Assembly: GCF_019097595.1 (NCBI RefSeq)
Contig: NC_080720.1
Span: 16,708,352-16,772,351, forward strand
DNA length: 64,000 nucleotides
Origin: Hemibagrus wyckioides
Lineage: Eukaryota; Chordata; Actinopteri; Siluriformes; Bagridae
Reading direction: 5' to 3'
Shown here: positions 14,194-27,184 of the stretch, in pieces
How positions within the stretch are numbered: position 1 is the stretch's first letter
Layout: the number at the start of each line of letters is the position of its first letter
The notes under the pieces: model-generated
The model's database searches: none
Told to the model about the DNA's origin: nothing
What the model saw: the letters and a program-made list of their open reading frames with translations, nothing else
Made by a program: the position numbers and the translations under genes

Positions 14194-15675
14194 TTATACA
14201 TCAGTCAGCATTTTTTTGATATTCACATAGTTTGTGTTGGCCAAAGTGCAGTTTCCTTTTTTGAGGTCCTCCTCCTGGAAATCCTCATTACTGTTGTTCA
14301 CTCCTTCTTGGATCTCCATATAGTCAGATTTGCTCATGGTAGAAACACTTTGACTTCTTTTCAATTCTTCTTGGGAATCAGCTTTGGGGGTGTTAACCTG
14401 CAGATACTGAGCTTGCTCCTCACCCTCTGTTTCACGGTGGTAGAAGTAGTTGAAATTTGAGACAATAACAGGCACTGGCAAGGCAATGGTCAGCACTCCA
14501 GCAATGGCACAAAGTGAACCAACAATCTTGCCACCAATGGTTGTGGGTACCATATCTCCATAGCCAACAGTGGTCATAGAAACCACAGCCCACCAAAAGG
14601 CATCTGGGATACTGTAAAACTGGGACTCAGGCTCGTCTGCTTCAGCAAAGTAGACGGCACTGGAAAAGAGGATGACTCCAATGAAGAGGAAGAAGATAAG
14701 CAACCCAAGTTCTCTCATGCTGGCCTTCAGGGTTTGCCCCAAAATTTGGAGTCCCTTGGAATGACGTGAGAGCTTGAAGATCCTGAAGACCCTCACTAGA
14801 CGGATGACTCGCAGGATGGCTAAAGACATGGCCTGCTGCCCTTGCTGGCCGTCTTCTGCTTTTTCTGCCAGTTCTGTTCCAAGTGTAATGAAATAGGGGA
14901 TAATAGCCACCACATCAATCATATTCATAATGTTCACAAAAAAGCTGGCTTTACTGGGGCAGGCGAAGAACCGAACCAGGAACTCAAAGGAGAACCAGAT
15001 TATGCAGAGTGTCTCCAGGATGAAGAAAGGGTCAGTGAAGGAGGTGGACACATAGTTTGTGGTGGAGTTACTATTATATGTATGGACTTTATGCATATCC
15101 TCTTCATCACTACGGAATATAGGCAGAGTCTCCAGACAGAAGCTGACTATAGAAATAAGAATCACCATAACAGATATGATGGCTATAATCCTTGCTGGTC
15201 CTGAACTTTCTGGATACTCAAACAGCAACCAGACCTGCTTCTGAAATTCATTATCGGGCAAAGGCCTCTCCTCTTCCTTAATGAACCCTTCATCCTCCCT
15301 GAACATCTCAATAGCCTCCTCTCCAAGCTCATAAAACCGAATTTCTTCTGAAAATATATCCAGAGTCACATTCACAGGGCGCCGTAACCTTCCTCCGGAC
15401 TGGTAGTAGTAGAGGATGGCATCAAAACTTGGTCGGTTTCTATCAAAGAAATACTCATTCCTTAAAGGGTCAAAGTATCTCATCCGCTTTTTTGGATCAC
15501 CTAGCAAGGTCTCAGGAAATTGCGAGAGGGTCTTGAGCTGTGTCTCAAAGCGCAGGCCTGAAATGTTGATGACAACCCTTTCACAGCATTCCTGTTCTCC
15601 CTCAGCGTCATAGTCCTGAGGGTGACCTGGGTGTGCTGCTGCCTCATCTGAGGGATCTCCTGTTGCCACTGTCAT
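14194..15675 (-). CDS. kcna2: Voltage-gated potassium channel Kv1.2 (Shaker family), complete single-exon coding sequence
   Basis: Encodes a 493-residue pore-forming subunit of a delayed-rectifier K+ channel of the neuronal plasma membrane. Visible parts: T1 tetramerisation domain (about residues 33-125), S1 about 162-184, an S1-S2 loop with the N-glycosylation sequon NST at 203-205, S2 about 217-238, S3 about 248-269, S4 with basic residues at 289, 292, 295, 298, 301 and 304, S5 about 323-345, filter TVGYGD at 369-374, PVP hinge at 400-402, and C-terminal TDV (PDZ ligand). The start MTVATGDP, the loop, the Val at the external TEA site (376) and the tail NSNEDF..TNYVNI..MLTDV match remembered mammalian Kv1.2 rather than Kv1.1 or Kv1.3. 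The start is the ATG at 15673-15675, A at -3; the open frame runs 8 codons further only to a GTG. Mammalian Kv1.2 is 499 residues. Teleosts often have two copies, and I cannot say whether this is the a or b form. Confidence -1.
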   Translation of the reverse strand: MTVATGDPSDEAAAHPGHPQDYDAEGEQECCERVVINISGLRFETQLKTLSQFPETLLGDPKKRMRYFDPLRNEYFFDRNRPSFDAILYYYQSGGRLRRPVNVTLDIFSEEIRFYELGEEAIEMFREDEGFIKEEERPLPDNEFQKQVWLLFEYPESSGPARIIAIISVMVILISIVSFCLETLPIFRSDEEDMHKVHTYNSNSTTNYVSTSFTDPFFILETLCIIWFSFEFLVRFFACPSKASFFVNIMNMIDVVAIIPYFITLGTELAEKAEDGQQGQQAMSLAILRVIRLVRVFRIFKLSRHSKGLQILGQTLKASMRELGLLIFFLFIGVILFSSAVYFAEADEPESQFYSIPDAFWWAVVSMTTVGYGDMVPTTIGGKIVGSLCAIAGVLTIALPVPVIVSNFNYFYHRETEGEEQAQYLQVNTPKADSQEELKRSQSVSTMSKSDYMEIQEGVNNSNEDFQEEDLKKGNCTLANTNYVNIKKMLTDV

Positions 15676-15702
15676 TATGCAGGAAGGTGAGGACTGCACT
15701 TT

Positions 15703-15712
15703 TACCTGAGCC
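15703..15712 (-). other. kcna2: Candidate 3' splice acceptor just upstream of the kcna2 start
   Basis: On the minus strand a pyrimidine-rich stretch ending GTCTGGCTCAG (AG at 15706-15707) lies 30 nt before the ATG, which suits an acceptor joining the 5' non-coding exons to the coding exon. A second AG (GTGCAG) lies some 12 nt nearer the ATG. The same site reads CAG|GTAAAA, so a donor is formally possible as well. Confidence -1.
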
Positions 15713-17249
15713 AGACAACACAGTGTGAGGAAAATGGAGGGTGAAGTCTGACAAGGAGGGTTTTAATGCCACAGTGTGTTCCCAAAGGATTCACTGAAAC
15801 ACAGCAGACAGAAATGCAAATGAATATTAATATCGTTTGTTGCAAACATACATAAATCACAAACAATCAGACAGAAATCTAAGATATTTGCTTAGTAAAA
15901 CTGATCCGATCACATGAGAGGAATCTGAAATCATGCTGGACAATAATCTTTCCTGAGGTTTCCCATTGACAGAGTAAAAAGTACGCTGCATGATTCACAC
16001 CTTTAGAAACTACAAAACTAATTTTTTTTTAAAGAAATGAACAACCAAATGCTTACCAAATTACAATGATAATAAGTTCACCTTGCACAGTGAATTCTAC
16101 TGTATATTTAGAGCCTTCTCTACAGCTACAACACTTATTTTGTTGTCGCTGTTGTTAAAAAACATGTTCACTGAGGCTGAGTAGAAGAATTACTCTATAA
16201 TTTGATGATTTGGAGCTGCCTCGAGTCACCCTGCCAATCCTGTAATAATAATTCACAGTCTGAGCTGTGTCAGCATTGCTGGGTCTAAATTGGCGGGAAA
16301 AGCTGTATGCATAGAGTACAACTGTACAAAAGAAACTCCAGGATTAGGGCTTGGGAAAATGGCACTACACAATTGGTGTCACTGCATTTTAGTTATCCTA
16401 CTTAGAATGCATTGTGCACTTTGAGATATTGCCTTGAATTTTCTTTAAATGCATGCACTCTCTAAATGCAGCAGTGAGATTATTACTTGCAGAGGAAGAA
16501 GAATGCAGCACAGCCCAAATTATGTTGCAATAACATTTGTCTACATGAGCAGTCAGGAATTCCAGAATAATCACATCCTGTAGCTTGGACAGGATTTACA
16601 GCTGGCCAAATCCACACAAAAGAGTTAGGTAAGGTGGAAGACAGACTGCGCAAAGAACATATAATTAACTCATAAATCATCGGAGGGAGATGGTCTATTA
16701 ACCAAGCTTTCTTAGTGGTTCTGCACTGCAGTAACATAAACTTCATCTTTGAGAATACCATCATTCAAAATAAGCCAAAGTCTGTGACAGATGCACTGCC
16801 CCATCCTCACCAGTCTGGTTCTGGTTCTGGGTGAGCTCTGCCTATTCATCTTTTTCCATGAATTCCTCAAATGTTGATCCTGGTCCTCTGAGCTCTAAAG
16901 TATTCCACATGAAAAATTAAACTGCAGAAAAGTCCACATCACCCTCCCCTCAGGCACAAAATGACATCATGCTATCTTTCCTTTTCTAAATGTAAATATT
17001 GTTCACAAGGAAAAAAAAAAAGGAAAGGGGCATAATCTACATTGCCGAAGCCACTTTCCTCATTCAGTATATTCCCAGTGAAACCGCCAGTGTTGAAGAT
17101 GCATTAGTAGCACTGAATGATCTATTACAGGGCTTATTTGTATCCATTATTTTTTTTAAAGCAATATAGGTGTTTATACTGTAAGTCATCATTCGCCACT
17201 GAGGGTTTTGCTGTGTTATTTTCTATAGTTTAATCGATATAAATCAAGA
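15713..17249. other. Probable kcna2 5' intron
   Basis: AT-rich, no reading frame of note, between the coding exon and the GC-rich 5' block. Intron status is inferred from splice-site matches. Confidence -1.
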
Positions 17250-18320
17250 CCATGTCCAGATTTACTCTACCTCTAAGAATAAACTTCCACCACCGAAAAC
17301 TCTCCCGGTTTTATTCTAGATGCCAGGAAGTGTCCGGGAGTTCCTGCGGTGGAGAGGGCACCTGTGTGATGGAGATGCCAAATCGTTTTTCCCTAAATGC
17401 CGGTGATACTGGCCGTGTCTTTCTCTGGCGTGGAAAGAGAAAAGGTAGAGAGAAGATAGAGTACTTGGGTGTGTCCTCGCCTCCTCCCGGAGCACCTCAA
17501 TCTTCACGGCAGGTCGTTTAAAGCAAAGGAGCGCAGAGCGGGAAAAAGGCAAATAAGGCACGAGCGCTTCACGTAGTATCCAAGGAAACGGCGAGCGCGG
17601 CCACAACCGAGAGGAGAAAACCTGCAACAGTAAAAAGCACCATCATTAAACATCAGCATCCGGCAAGCATCATTTCTGCTCTCTGGGGATGTAGAGAAAC
17701 ATTCATCGAGCCCGAATCACTAGCAATATGCACATGCATAAATGAGGCAACCTGTGAGTCAGTAGGTTACAGGATGTGAAGCTGTTTCGGCTGCTGTTAA
17801 GTTCACAGATGTCCGAGCAAACTCATTAGCGCGCCTTTTCCCTTTCTTGTGACGTTTGAATGCGTGCACGTTCATCCGAACAGTGTTATCCAAGCAGAAA
17901 AGCTCGAGCTGCTGGTCTAACAGGTTGAGCGCTCACGAATTTTCTACAAATCCACACAACACAGCCACATAATCGAAAGCAATCTTCCAACTGGAAGCTA
18001 AACAAGTCAGGCAAAAAAAAAAAAAAAGCTCAACAAACAGTTAACGAGGTTAGGCGTCAATCAATGCTTCCTACCTGTCTGTGTCCTTCGCCTTGCAGGT
18101 GAAACGCAGTGGTTTCTATACATATATTTCTTACTCTTTGTCGCAATATGACGACTCGGCGTTATCCCAAGTAGCCATTAGTCAGTTAGTTAAGGCGTTA
18201 AATAGAAGCTGCAGCGGAGCGATGCTGTGCATACCAAAAAGACTACGGCATCGCGGATGGACGAGCCGCACTGTACCACTCCTCACTTTTCCGCAGAGTG
18301 GCCCGCTTTAAAGGGAACGC
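17250..18320 (-). promoter_or_regulatory. kcna2: Candidate kcna2 promoter and 5' non-coding exons
   Basis: A GC-rich block 1.6-2.6 kb upstream of the kcna2 ATG. On the minus strand it contains TTTAAA at 18307-18312, then a splice-donor match CAG|GTAGGA with GT at 18073-18074, then an acceptor match with a pyrimidine tract ending TTGCAG, AG at 17622-17623. This suggests a first exon of about 200 nt ending at 18075 and a second beginning at 17621. I could not fix the second exon's donor. Mammalian KCNA2 also has spliced non-coding 5' exons before a single coding exon. Transcript data would be needed to confirm. Confidence -1.
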
Positions 18321-18904
18321 GCTTTACATGCTGCCTGCTGCACGGTTGCCAGGTTAGAGTAAACGTTTCCCTCCCAAATCACAGGTTTAAACCATGTGAA
18401 AGTCTATTTTATCCTGTTTTAAACACAGACCAAGTGGGAGAGTTCGCGCTCACTTGAGGAACTTGCCAGAAATAAAGCTGATCATTTGGAAAAATTATTT
18501 TTAAATTCCAGATGAACAGTTCTTACCACATTGATTAGTTTGTATTAAAGCTAATATTTGGCTTTAATTTAAACAACCAAAACAACCTAGATCTTGTCAT
18601 ATAGAGATTTAGAGGTACCTGTAGATTAAATTCTATAGATCAGTGTGACTATGAACTCTTGACATATTGACTCTCATACAGCTTTAAAACTGACACTCAC
18701 AACACTCTACTTCAACACTTTAAATGAAACAGTGATATACCACGGAGCTGAAGAGCAAACCAAACAGTACACTCTAAAATGTTCTGGCTTGAAAATAACC
18801 CAACACTGAGCAACATATTTTATTTTACACAATCCTTTAATATACTTTATCGCTTGCAGCATTTCAACATTTCTGGCTTCTAAATATATTATTTTGCTTC
18901 ACGT

Positions 18905-19060
18905 TCTGTAGGATACAAGTGTCAGACTGATGAAGGAAACCAGAAAACCTGTAGGAAACCAGTAAGGGCATGGGGAGACCGTGTGAAATTCCCCACAGAC
19001 AGACTGAGCGGGGAACCCTGGAGCTGTGAGGTGGCAATGCTGTGAGTGACAAAGCTCCAC
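18905..19060 (+). repeat. SINE-like repeat (copy 2), 3' part
   Basis: Carries GGAAACCAGAAAACCTGTAG, GGGCATGGGGAGACCGTGTG, CCCCACAGACAGACTGAGC and ACCCTGGAGCTGTGAGGTGG, the 3' half of the family at 32405. Confidence -1.
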
Positions 19061-19934
19061 TAAACAGAGATCTAATTAAAAGTGTTTCTTAATGCGAGAG
19101 CTCACTATTTGTAACACATTCTATCACCATACACAACTTACAACCCACAACATGTTTTTTCCCCCGCATTTTATTGTGACAGACGACCCCATATTTAGCA
19201 TAAGAATGAACAAAGTGCCACTGATTGAATTAATAGTTCTGGGGATTGAGAGAAACATCGTCAATACACCTTGGCAGCATCATAAACCCATGGATCAATA
19301 AGAAATAAGAGTGTCATTAAAACTTACTAAGCCCTTCTCTATCACCACCTACCACCCATACTATTACCTCTCAGCTAATTTATGTTTAATTTTAAAAATA
19401 TTAAATTGAAATCAAATTCTTATTACTTGCCACAGTATCAAAAAAGTTCTACAGTATGGTAGGTATCCATTCTTGTTTTAGTTAGTTTTTATTTTCTGTG
19501 GAGAAACTAGAATAATTTCAAATCGATTTCTCTGGCAGTATTTGTTCTGGATGCTTTCAGTCTGGTCTGCAAGTGAGCCAGGCTAGAGCAGACGGTGGCA
19601 CAAAGCCAGGACCCAGTAGATGTTCAAGGTCACTTATCCACCCTCTGCTGCAGTAGTTGCTCTAGCAAAACCTGTAGAGCAGTGGACAGATGCGGTGTCC
19701 TTCCACTGCCCGGTCACCATCCTCCTACACTACCCAACAATATATATAAGAAAACAATATATTGGGTGCTTTTTGGGTGAATAATTGTGGTGATTTTATA
19801 TTAATTGACACACATGTAAGCTTGCTTTTAAGGCATTTATTATGACAAAGCAAATCTTAACTCTAGCGTTTTAAAATTAAATTCCAAAGTCTTTCTTCTA
19901 AAGCTAATTAACACTTAGTGACATCTGTGAAAAA

Positions 19935-20190
19935 AGCCACCGTGTGGCTGAGTCACCTCACAGCTTCCTCCAGGTTCTCTGATTTCTTTCCATCTCCCAA
20001 AAACATGCATTTTGGTAAACTGGCTACAATAAATATTGTTGCTATTTGGAGTGAATGAATATGTGACAAACTACAGTGTGCTGTGATGGACTGATGTCCA
20101 ATTCATGGTGTGCCTAGTATTCCTGACAAAGACTGTGTATCTACCCTGACCCTGACCAGGATAAGGTAGTTGCTAAAGATGAATGAATGG
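19935..20190 (-). repeat. SINE-like repeat (copy 3), reverse orientation
   Basis: Reads CACCTCACAGCTTCCTCCAG, CCCAAAAACATGCATTTTGG, GTGCTGTGATGGACTGATGT and ACCAGGATAAGGTAGTTGCT: the reverse complement of the family, nearly full length. Confidence -1.
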
Positions 20191-20399
20191 CTGCTGTGAC
20201 ATATGTTTCCTTCTGGAAACTGTTTGAGACATTAAAAATCCTGTTGCTTCCCATTTCCTACTTACCAGTGAACAAGAAATCATACATTTTCACTCATGCC
20301 ATACACATCAATGTGTGTCTGATACGCTCTAAATTAAAACTTAACCAGAGCTCAGGTACACAGATTCAGTCACTGCTGTCATTGGATGGTGCTCCCCTT

Positions 20400-20413
20400 G
20401 TTACTATGGTGAC
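20400..20413. promoter_or_regulatory. Single RFX X-box-like motif
   Basis: GTTACTATGGTGAC matches the X-box half-sites with the usual AT spacer. It stands alone in non-coding DNA, 2 kb upstream of the putative kcna2 promoter. A chance match is possible. Confidence -1.
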
Positions 20414-20429
20414 AGGCACCAGGAACCCT

Positions 20430-23300
20430 TATGCAGACAGTGTGAGGCGAGAGTGTGATGACATCTCACAGGCCAGGAAATGATGGCACTGAGCCCTGTA
20501 TGCTGTGTCATGCCTGGAGCTTTTCTGACAGATCCATTACTTGAGTCAGCATTTTAGGATTCTACAACTTTTCAGAAAAGATATAAGCCTGTGAAAAGTC
20601 ATAATAAATGCCAGGACTGAATGGGCATGGCTGATGTCCCTGCTTTCAATTGCAGGATGCATTTTTCTTAACCAGTAACTAGAATGTCAATTCCTCCACC
20701 ACCCACCACCCTAGTGTGACAGGACATTTTATGTCTCATGCCTGGCTTTCCTTTTTAGTTATGCTGTCAAAGCTAGTGCTGCTGGATTCTCTACTGGCAC
20801 TGTGATCACTTTTATACCACGATTGGACAGGTGTATACTTAATTATCTGTTATCTCTGTCTCTCTGATGAGTTAGATGCGTATTCCTGTTTCCTGGCATG
20901 CTCATTAGGGCTCTAAGCTACAGTTAAAAGCTTTGTGTGAATAAATTTCAGGTGAATTGTCTCATTTCATTAATGTTACTTAAAACAGTCACCTTTTGTA
21001 TGTGATGGAATAAAATTTTTACGATGCACATTTGCATAATAACATCATAATTCACATCTTGCATCTCTGTGGGATTACATTCTTAATTTTTCACATCAAA
21101 CTATGTGAGATATTTTAAGCAGTAATTAATTCCTGCGAATCATTGCTCTGGCAAAGTTTAACACTTTATTTACTCTATGGCTGCAGACCATAATTTCAAA
21201 TGCATTCTAGTGTTGGAAAAATGCAGTGTCACCATGGTGGATGTTAGAAACATCATTTGCTACAGCTAAATGGAAACATATACTTGCATCTAAGTGTGTA
21301 AGAAGAATCCAATACTTCATATCAGCATGCAGTACAGACTTGAATGACCTTTCACTTTGGTGATAGCAAAGAGTAAAGGATAATGTACGGCATTCTTATC
21401 TAATATACTCACAGTAGCATTTCAACATGTGTCAGTGGTGTTTCTGCAGCAGCAACAATATCATTCTGCCCTGGAATGGGTTTGGGGTTTGTTGTGTAAC
21501 TGGCTGAACTCAACATTAAGGGGCAATAAGAAAAACAGGAAGCCCCCTGCTTCTGCTGGAGTCCAGACACACATGCACATACATGGCATGTTCATGTCCA
21601 GTGAACTGTATAGGGGCTCAGCTGCTTCAGAAAAGCTGAAGAGAGCTTCCTCATTATCACATACACACACACACGGCTAGAAGTCCCCAGTCTCTGCCGT
21701 GCCAGAGTGTCTCCTGGGACTAGGCCAAATATACACTGTGATAATGGCTTGTATTACACCACATTCAGAAGCACTATTGAAAAAGGCATTAAGCCATGTC
21801 AGAACACTATAAATCAAATGCAGTTTGAACCTTATATACAGTATATGTGTTTCATGCTTGAATAATCTCTGTATCTGCTAGAGTAAAATTTACTGATCAT
21901 TAAGGGTTTATTTTAACTTATTACTTCGCAGGGTCAGAATGACACAGAAGTATAATATTAAGATTGTCCTGATATTAAGACAGTCATGTTTATTTCATGA
22001 ATATTTTAGCAGTATTCTAGTGATGTCAAGAACAGGACAGAGTAAATACATTCACCTGAAATATTTCCTCTGTCCATCTATAGCATATTAGAAGCAGTGA
22101 CTTCCTTGCTCAGCAGAATATGATGCATTGCTTGTATCATTCTAAATTCAGCTGTTCTATTTAGCAAGGCTAAACATAGCATTCTAGGATATATGCTACA
22201 ATCATCTGTGTTCAGGAAGTGCTGTAATTTGCACAGACGCTAAACAGGAACAGGGTGACTAAGCAGTACTTTCAACACCTGCTTGGCCTCCTTTGAGATA
22301 AAAAAAAGGAATGGCTTGAAATAATAATGAAAAAAATAATGATCTCCATATTTATTTAAATGCAGGTCATACAGGTGCAGAAGGGTGCAGGTGGTTTTCG
22401 GCAGACAATTTATTTTTTATACGTGTTGCATCGGCAGTAGTCTAATATATATATAATGTACAAAATATATTTAATACCCTACTGATTTAGCATATTATCC
22501 CACTGACATATAAAGTGTATAAAGTAGGTCATTTATAGCGAAAGCTAAACTGCTTGTGTAATGGCTTAGTGAAAACGTGATGGAGCAGTATAGTGACACA
22601 GCAGGTAGTGCTGATGCCTCACAGCTTCAGGGTATGGAGTTTCATCCTTAGCTCTGGTTACTGACTGTGCAGAGTTTTTCTTGTGCTTTCCATGTCCATG
22701 CCGGTTCAGATACTCTGGGATTCGTCACACTTTCCAAAACATGGAATGCTTTGGTTACTGTATAGTATATATCCAGACTTAATTAAACTTAAACTTAAAG
22801 GCGATTTCTTGTACAGATCAATCGAAATAGGGAAGAGAGAAAGAGAAAGGAAGACGAATCACTACTAGAAATGTTTGCAATCCATTTTATTAGTTTATCT
22901 CTTCAAAAACATTGATTTGGTGCTTCATTGGTTGGAATGTCTAATATAGTTAATACGTAAACATTGGCTTAATAATAACACACTTATACACAGACATCTG
23001 CTTTGAAAACAGTACAAACAGTGAATACATGAAGAACACACCAAAATCCATCTTCACTTATATATTTCTCACTGTATTAGGCAGTTGTGTCTAAGCTTCT
23101 GTCCCTTGTGTGTCCATCTGATTGGTTATATACATTCAGTCTGGCAGTGTATCCAATGAACAAGGCCACTTCTAGAGTCTTCAGATGATGAGAATGTGAT
23201 ATACCACAATGCAGACATCCCTTAGATGAGTTTGTGTGCTTTGACCTGTGCTTTATACTGTGCCTAGTGGTTGTTGATAAGTCTGGATCTGTCTCTGCAG
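20430..23300. other. Intergenic DNA between kcna2 and kcna3
   Basis: Apart from copy 4 of the SINE-like family, nothing recognised. Confidence -1.
22588..22700 (-). repeat. SINE-like repeat (copy 4), short reverse fragment
   Basis: Contains GTGACACAGCAGGTAGTGCT and GCCTCACAGCTTCAGGGTAT, the 3' end of the family in reverse. Confidence -1.
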
Positions 23301-23308
23301 ACAAAAGA

Positions 23309-23347
23309 CACACACACACACACATACACACACACACACACACACAC
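23309..23347. repeat. (AC)n microsatellite
   Basis: AC repeats with one AT interruption. Confidence -1.
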
Positions 23348-23577
23348 TTCCCGTAATTGAAACATGACAGGTGAGGAATCACTTTCTTTCAGTGTAAAGA
23401 AAGACAGTTTACCAGCCAGTAATCCTTCATGACCAAATGGTAGACTCAAATGGTGAAACATGTTCAGTTTGAAAAGAGGCATTACAGATGTATTAGCGAG
23501 AACTGACAAAAATGGTTGCCACAAATATGAAACCTCACATATGTTATGTCTTTACATGCTGTAGCATTACATTTTTC

Positions 23578-23960
23578 CTTTACTGGAACTAAGAAGCTTG
23601 AACCCATTCCAGCATGACAATGCCCCTGTGCACAAACCAAGATCTATAAAGACATGATTTGACATGGTTTGAGTTACAAAACTGAAGTGGACTGCAGAGA
23701 GGCCTGACCTCAACCCCACTGAACACATTTGGGATAAACTGAAACAGTGACTGCACCCCAGACCTGACCTCACTAATGCTCTTGTGACTGAATGAGCAAA
23801 ATTCTCACAGCCACTCTACAAAATCTAACAGAAAGTCTTCCCAGAAGCATGAGACTTAACGAATAAAGCAAAAGGAAACTAAATCTATAATATTAAAATA
23901 AATAAAAAAAATAAAAAAGGGGTATGATAGTCGGGTGTCCACAAATGTTTGGCTACAGAG
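23578..23960 (+). pseudogene. Tc1-like transposase catalytic fragment and 3' end
   Basis: Plus-strand reading from about 23608 gives FQHDNAPVHKPRSIKT, stop, FDMV, then LKWTAERPDLNPTEHIWDKL. These correspond to the second Asp (HDNAPVH) and third acidic (PDLNPxEHxW) motifs of the Tc1/mariner DDE domain. At least three in-frame TGA codons stand where Trp would be expected or elsewhere. The downstream GGTGTCCACAAATGTTTGGC at 23935-23954 looks like the element's terminal repeat. The 5' half of the element is absent. Confidence -1.
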
Positions 23961-26900
23961 TGAATGAAATTGCTTATGCACTGCATATATTGCAAATATG
24001 CTGGATATCTGAATATTTAAAGAAGTATGCTTTACTTTCCTACTTATACTACTACTGAATTTTACCCAATAGCAGAGGCTCCCAATATTTTTCCCTTAAG
24101 CAGTCTTAGTCCCTTACTCTCATCTTAGGCTTGCTCTTTAGGGATCTATTTGGTCTTTAGGGATCTAATTTCTGTAAAACCGCTTTGCGACCATGGTTTG
24201 TTGATAAATGTGTTCTGTACATTTAGTACATCCTCGGTACATTTAGTACTAGCCTTTCCAATGTATCTCTGTACATTACTGGAAAATAAAAACCCAACAA
24301 AGCCTTTTTTTTTTTAAATCAGCGTTCATGTTCATATCAATAAATATTTTCATCATTGTCTGTGCCCTAGATGAGTGAAGTGGCCTTGATTCAGTTCAGA
24401 AAGACTCTTTATCATTTTCAAGCCATGCTACATATTCTACATCACCTACTGCACTGAAAGCTATTGCAGAAAATAGCTGTCATGCTCAGAACTCAAACCA
24501 TTAATATACGGTATTTTGAATAATCTCTAAATAAACATTTTCAATGACACTGGTGTTGACAGAGCATATCAGTTATATTTCACGCAGTGTTTAAATAGTA
24601 AGTCAATTCTCTGTGAAAATAACATCAGCTCCACTCAGCCATATGAGTGCCAGAACAGCAGCCAGAGCAAGAAGGATGTGAATTCTCTCTGTTTAATTAA
24701 TGATGTGGGAGCCTTCAGTGGCAGAGATGAAGTGTGATAACACCTAGAGTGAGCGGGAACGAATACAGGAGTCTATCAATACACCGAGACCCCTAGTGGT
24801 GGTACACACAAAACCAAAAACACAAACAAAAAAGGGTGGCTCATTTGCAGAGAAACAAACAAACAAATAACACTAAAGGTAAATGCTCACTTGTCCTTTC
24901 AGACTACCAAGATGGTGATAACCCAGGAATGTGTTAAAACTTTTTTTTTTTTTTTTTTTTACAAAATATGCTCCAGTTCCAGAGTAAACACAAATACAAG
25001 TTGTACATGTGATTTTTATGCCTTAAATTTATGCAGTTTTGTCTTAACAGACACTGATGATCCCCTTCTGATTATGTGACACTGTTTGGCAAAGCATGAC
25101 TTATTTGAAACGATCCATATTCATAGCTACATAAAAGAAGAAGTGTCATAATTCCAGTAGCCAACAATACATTAAACTTCTTACGCAGCTCTAATAATTG
25201 TTAGCTATGGTTGCTTCATTGGTTATATCTGCTATCATTTTTGTAATATTGACAAGATCGTAAAAGCACACAACTCTGAAATTAACAGAAACTAACATCA
25301 ATAGCATTTTCTTTGTTTTACATTAAATATTTTGCTATTTTCTTTGTAAACTACAGCTACTTCATTTGATGTAGATGTATTTGTGTCATTTTTCTGTCTG
25401 CAAATATATAAATACATTACAAAATAATAATACATTTTCTTATGTATGTTTAATGAAATGCCCATCACTGCAGGTAGCTTTGCGCCTGTACTGCTGCAGG
25501 GTCCCTCGTTTGATCCACATGTGTTTTGCATGTTCTCTCTTTTCCTGCCCTTTACCCTGGCCAGAGTGGTTACTGAAAATTAATTTATGGATGTTAAAAA
25601 ACATAAAAAATTTCAATAATTAATTATTTTATTGTAACCACTTGATGGTGTACTAGGTTTAGTGTCAGGAGCTTATGAGGGCTGCATACAAGGTGAGACT
25701 GGTTGTTGGTCAAATGCTAGCCTTCTACAATACAAGTCTAACACAATAAATATCGATTTACCTTTAAAACTTCTTTGCCCAGTTTGGAATAGAGCCACCG
25801 GTCAGTTCGATTGCGTCATATGAATGCCCATCAGCAGAAATCTTTAACAGCACATGGTCCTGATCTTTACCTCCTGAGAAAAAGAAATAAAAGAAGAAAA
25901 AATGTTAATGTGAATATATGGTGTCCTTATTGACTAAGGCAAAGCCTAGCCTCCTTAATTATGAGTTAAAAGTAACTTGTGAATCTGAGGCTGAATTGAA
26001 GCGACAGCTTATATCGCACGTTATCAGCTGACAGCTTGAATTTCCAGAGACGTCAGACAGCTCATTTCACACCTCCAATATCTCAGCTCTCTGCCATGAA
26101 ACATCATGCAGCAGCAGCTGTGCACTGTGATTATGCATGCAAATTCTTTCTTGCTTACCCAGAAATCTGCGCAATGAGACAAAAATCAAACAAAAATAAA
26201 AATGCATGCATAGCGCAGAGCATATGTGAAATCACCAGATAATAATCTAGAAATAGAACAGTCTGCATGCCATAACTAATATGATTACATTGCATTTTTC
26301 TTTTTGTGGCTACATTATACTGTACATTCAATATCAAGTCGACATGTATGGTATGATCAGAATTAGGATTGTTTGTCTGGTGATTTCTTGCATGGTCCAA
26401 AACATTTCACTTGATGGCAGCACTGAGCAAAACTTGCTTTTCTTCTCGTGCAATTTAAATATAATAAAATGAAATCATAGAGACCGTTTTGTCCCATTAA
26501 TTCAAGTGATTTTAAAGCGAACCAGGATGCAATGTTCAGGAAATAAGTAGTGATATTAGTGCAATCAGCTTTTGGGTGTTTGTGTACAATTAAAGGAGTT
26601 TTTTTTAACATAAAAGGAAAATGATTCCTAGAAAAAAAAAACCACCCCAACCACACACATATATCAACACATACACATACTTGCAGTGATAATTCACAAG
26701 GCTCTGATATATGTTTTGTGTTTTGCTGGACATTACTGAGATTACCAGTGAATGCCCTTTGACTCCGATCAATAAAAGAGGCAACATGCAAGTCCCTGTA
26801 ATGAGCTTGCTCAGTCACGCAGTGCCCATCTTCCTCAAACTGACATCTACAGCACGAGATGCAAGAGATTGTGAAAGCATGAGGCTTGCTGGGCTTCATG

Positions 26901-27154
26901 TAGGTCTCCAGTATTGCCTGATTTGGACCCACATCTGCTTGTAAAGTTTTAATACTATAACTAAAGACACCTAGAGCAGATCATTTCACAGATACAACAG
27001 AATCACATGAGCAGAATGATTTCAGAATCATTTAGAGGTTTATAGCTGCATAACTAATTTGGAAGGATAAATAAAAAATGATACAAAAATACAAATGTAT
27101 AATTTCACCTCGTTTGCGAGTTAAAGTTAGCTCTATTTGTTTGTCTCTAGCTGT
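23961..27154. other. Intergenic DNA between kcna2 and kcna3
   Basis: Mostly AT-rich. A 189-codon minus-strand open frame (26363-26932) contains low-complexity VCVCV-type sequence and resembles no protein; I do not call it a gene. Confidence -1.
24942..24960. repeat. Poly-T run
   Basis: About 19 consecutive T bases. Confidence -1.
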
Positions 27155-27160
27155 TTTATT
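27155..27160 (-). terminator. First AATAAA polyadenylation signal downstream of kcna3
   Basis: Reading down the minus strand from the kcna3 stop codon, the first AATAAA I find is here, about 900 nt beyond the stop. If used, the 3' UTR would include the GC-rich motif cluster at 27190-27330. Only the hexamer supports it. Confidence -1.
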
Positions 27161-27184
27161 TTTTTTGCCAGCAGAGCTTTGTGA

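Noticed and set aside
15676..15699. An N-terminal extension of Kv1.2 by 8 codons
   Set aside because: The upstream codon is GTG, not ATG, and MTVATGDP is the known Kv1.2 start.
26363..26932. A 189-codon minus-strand open frame as a gene
   Set aside because: It includes VCVCV low-complexity sequence and Cys-rich runs from CA-type DNA, and no motif. Chance is the better explanation.
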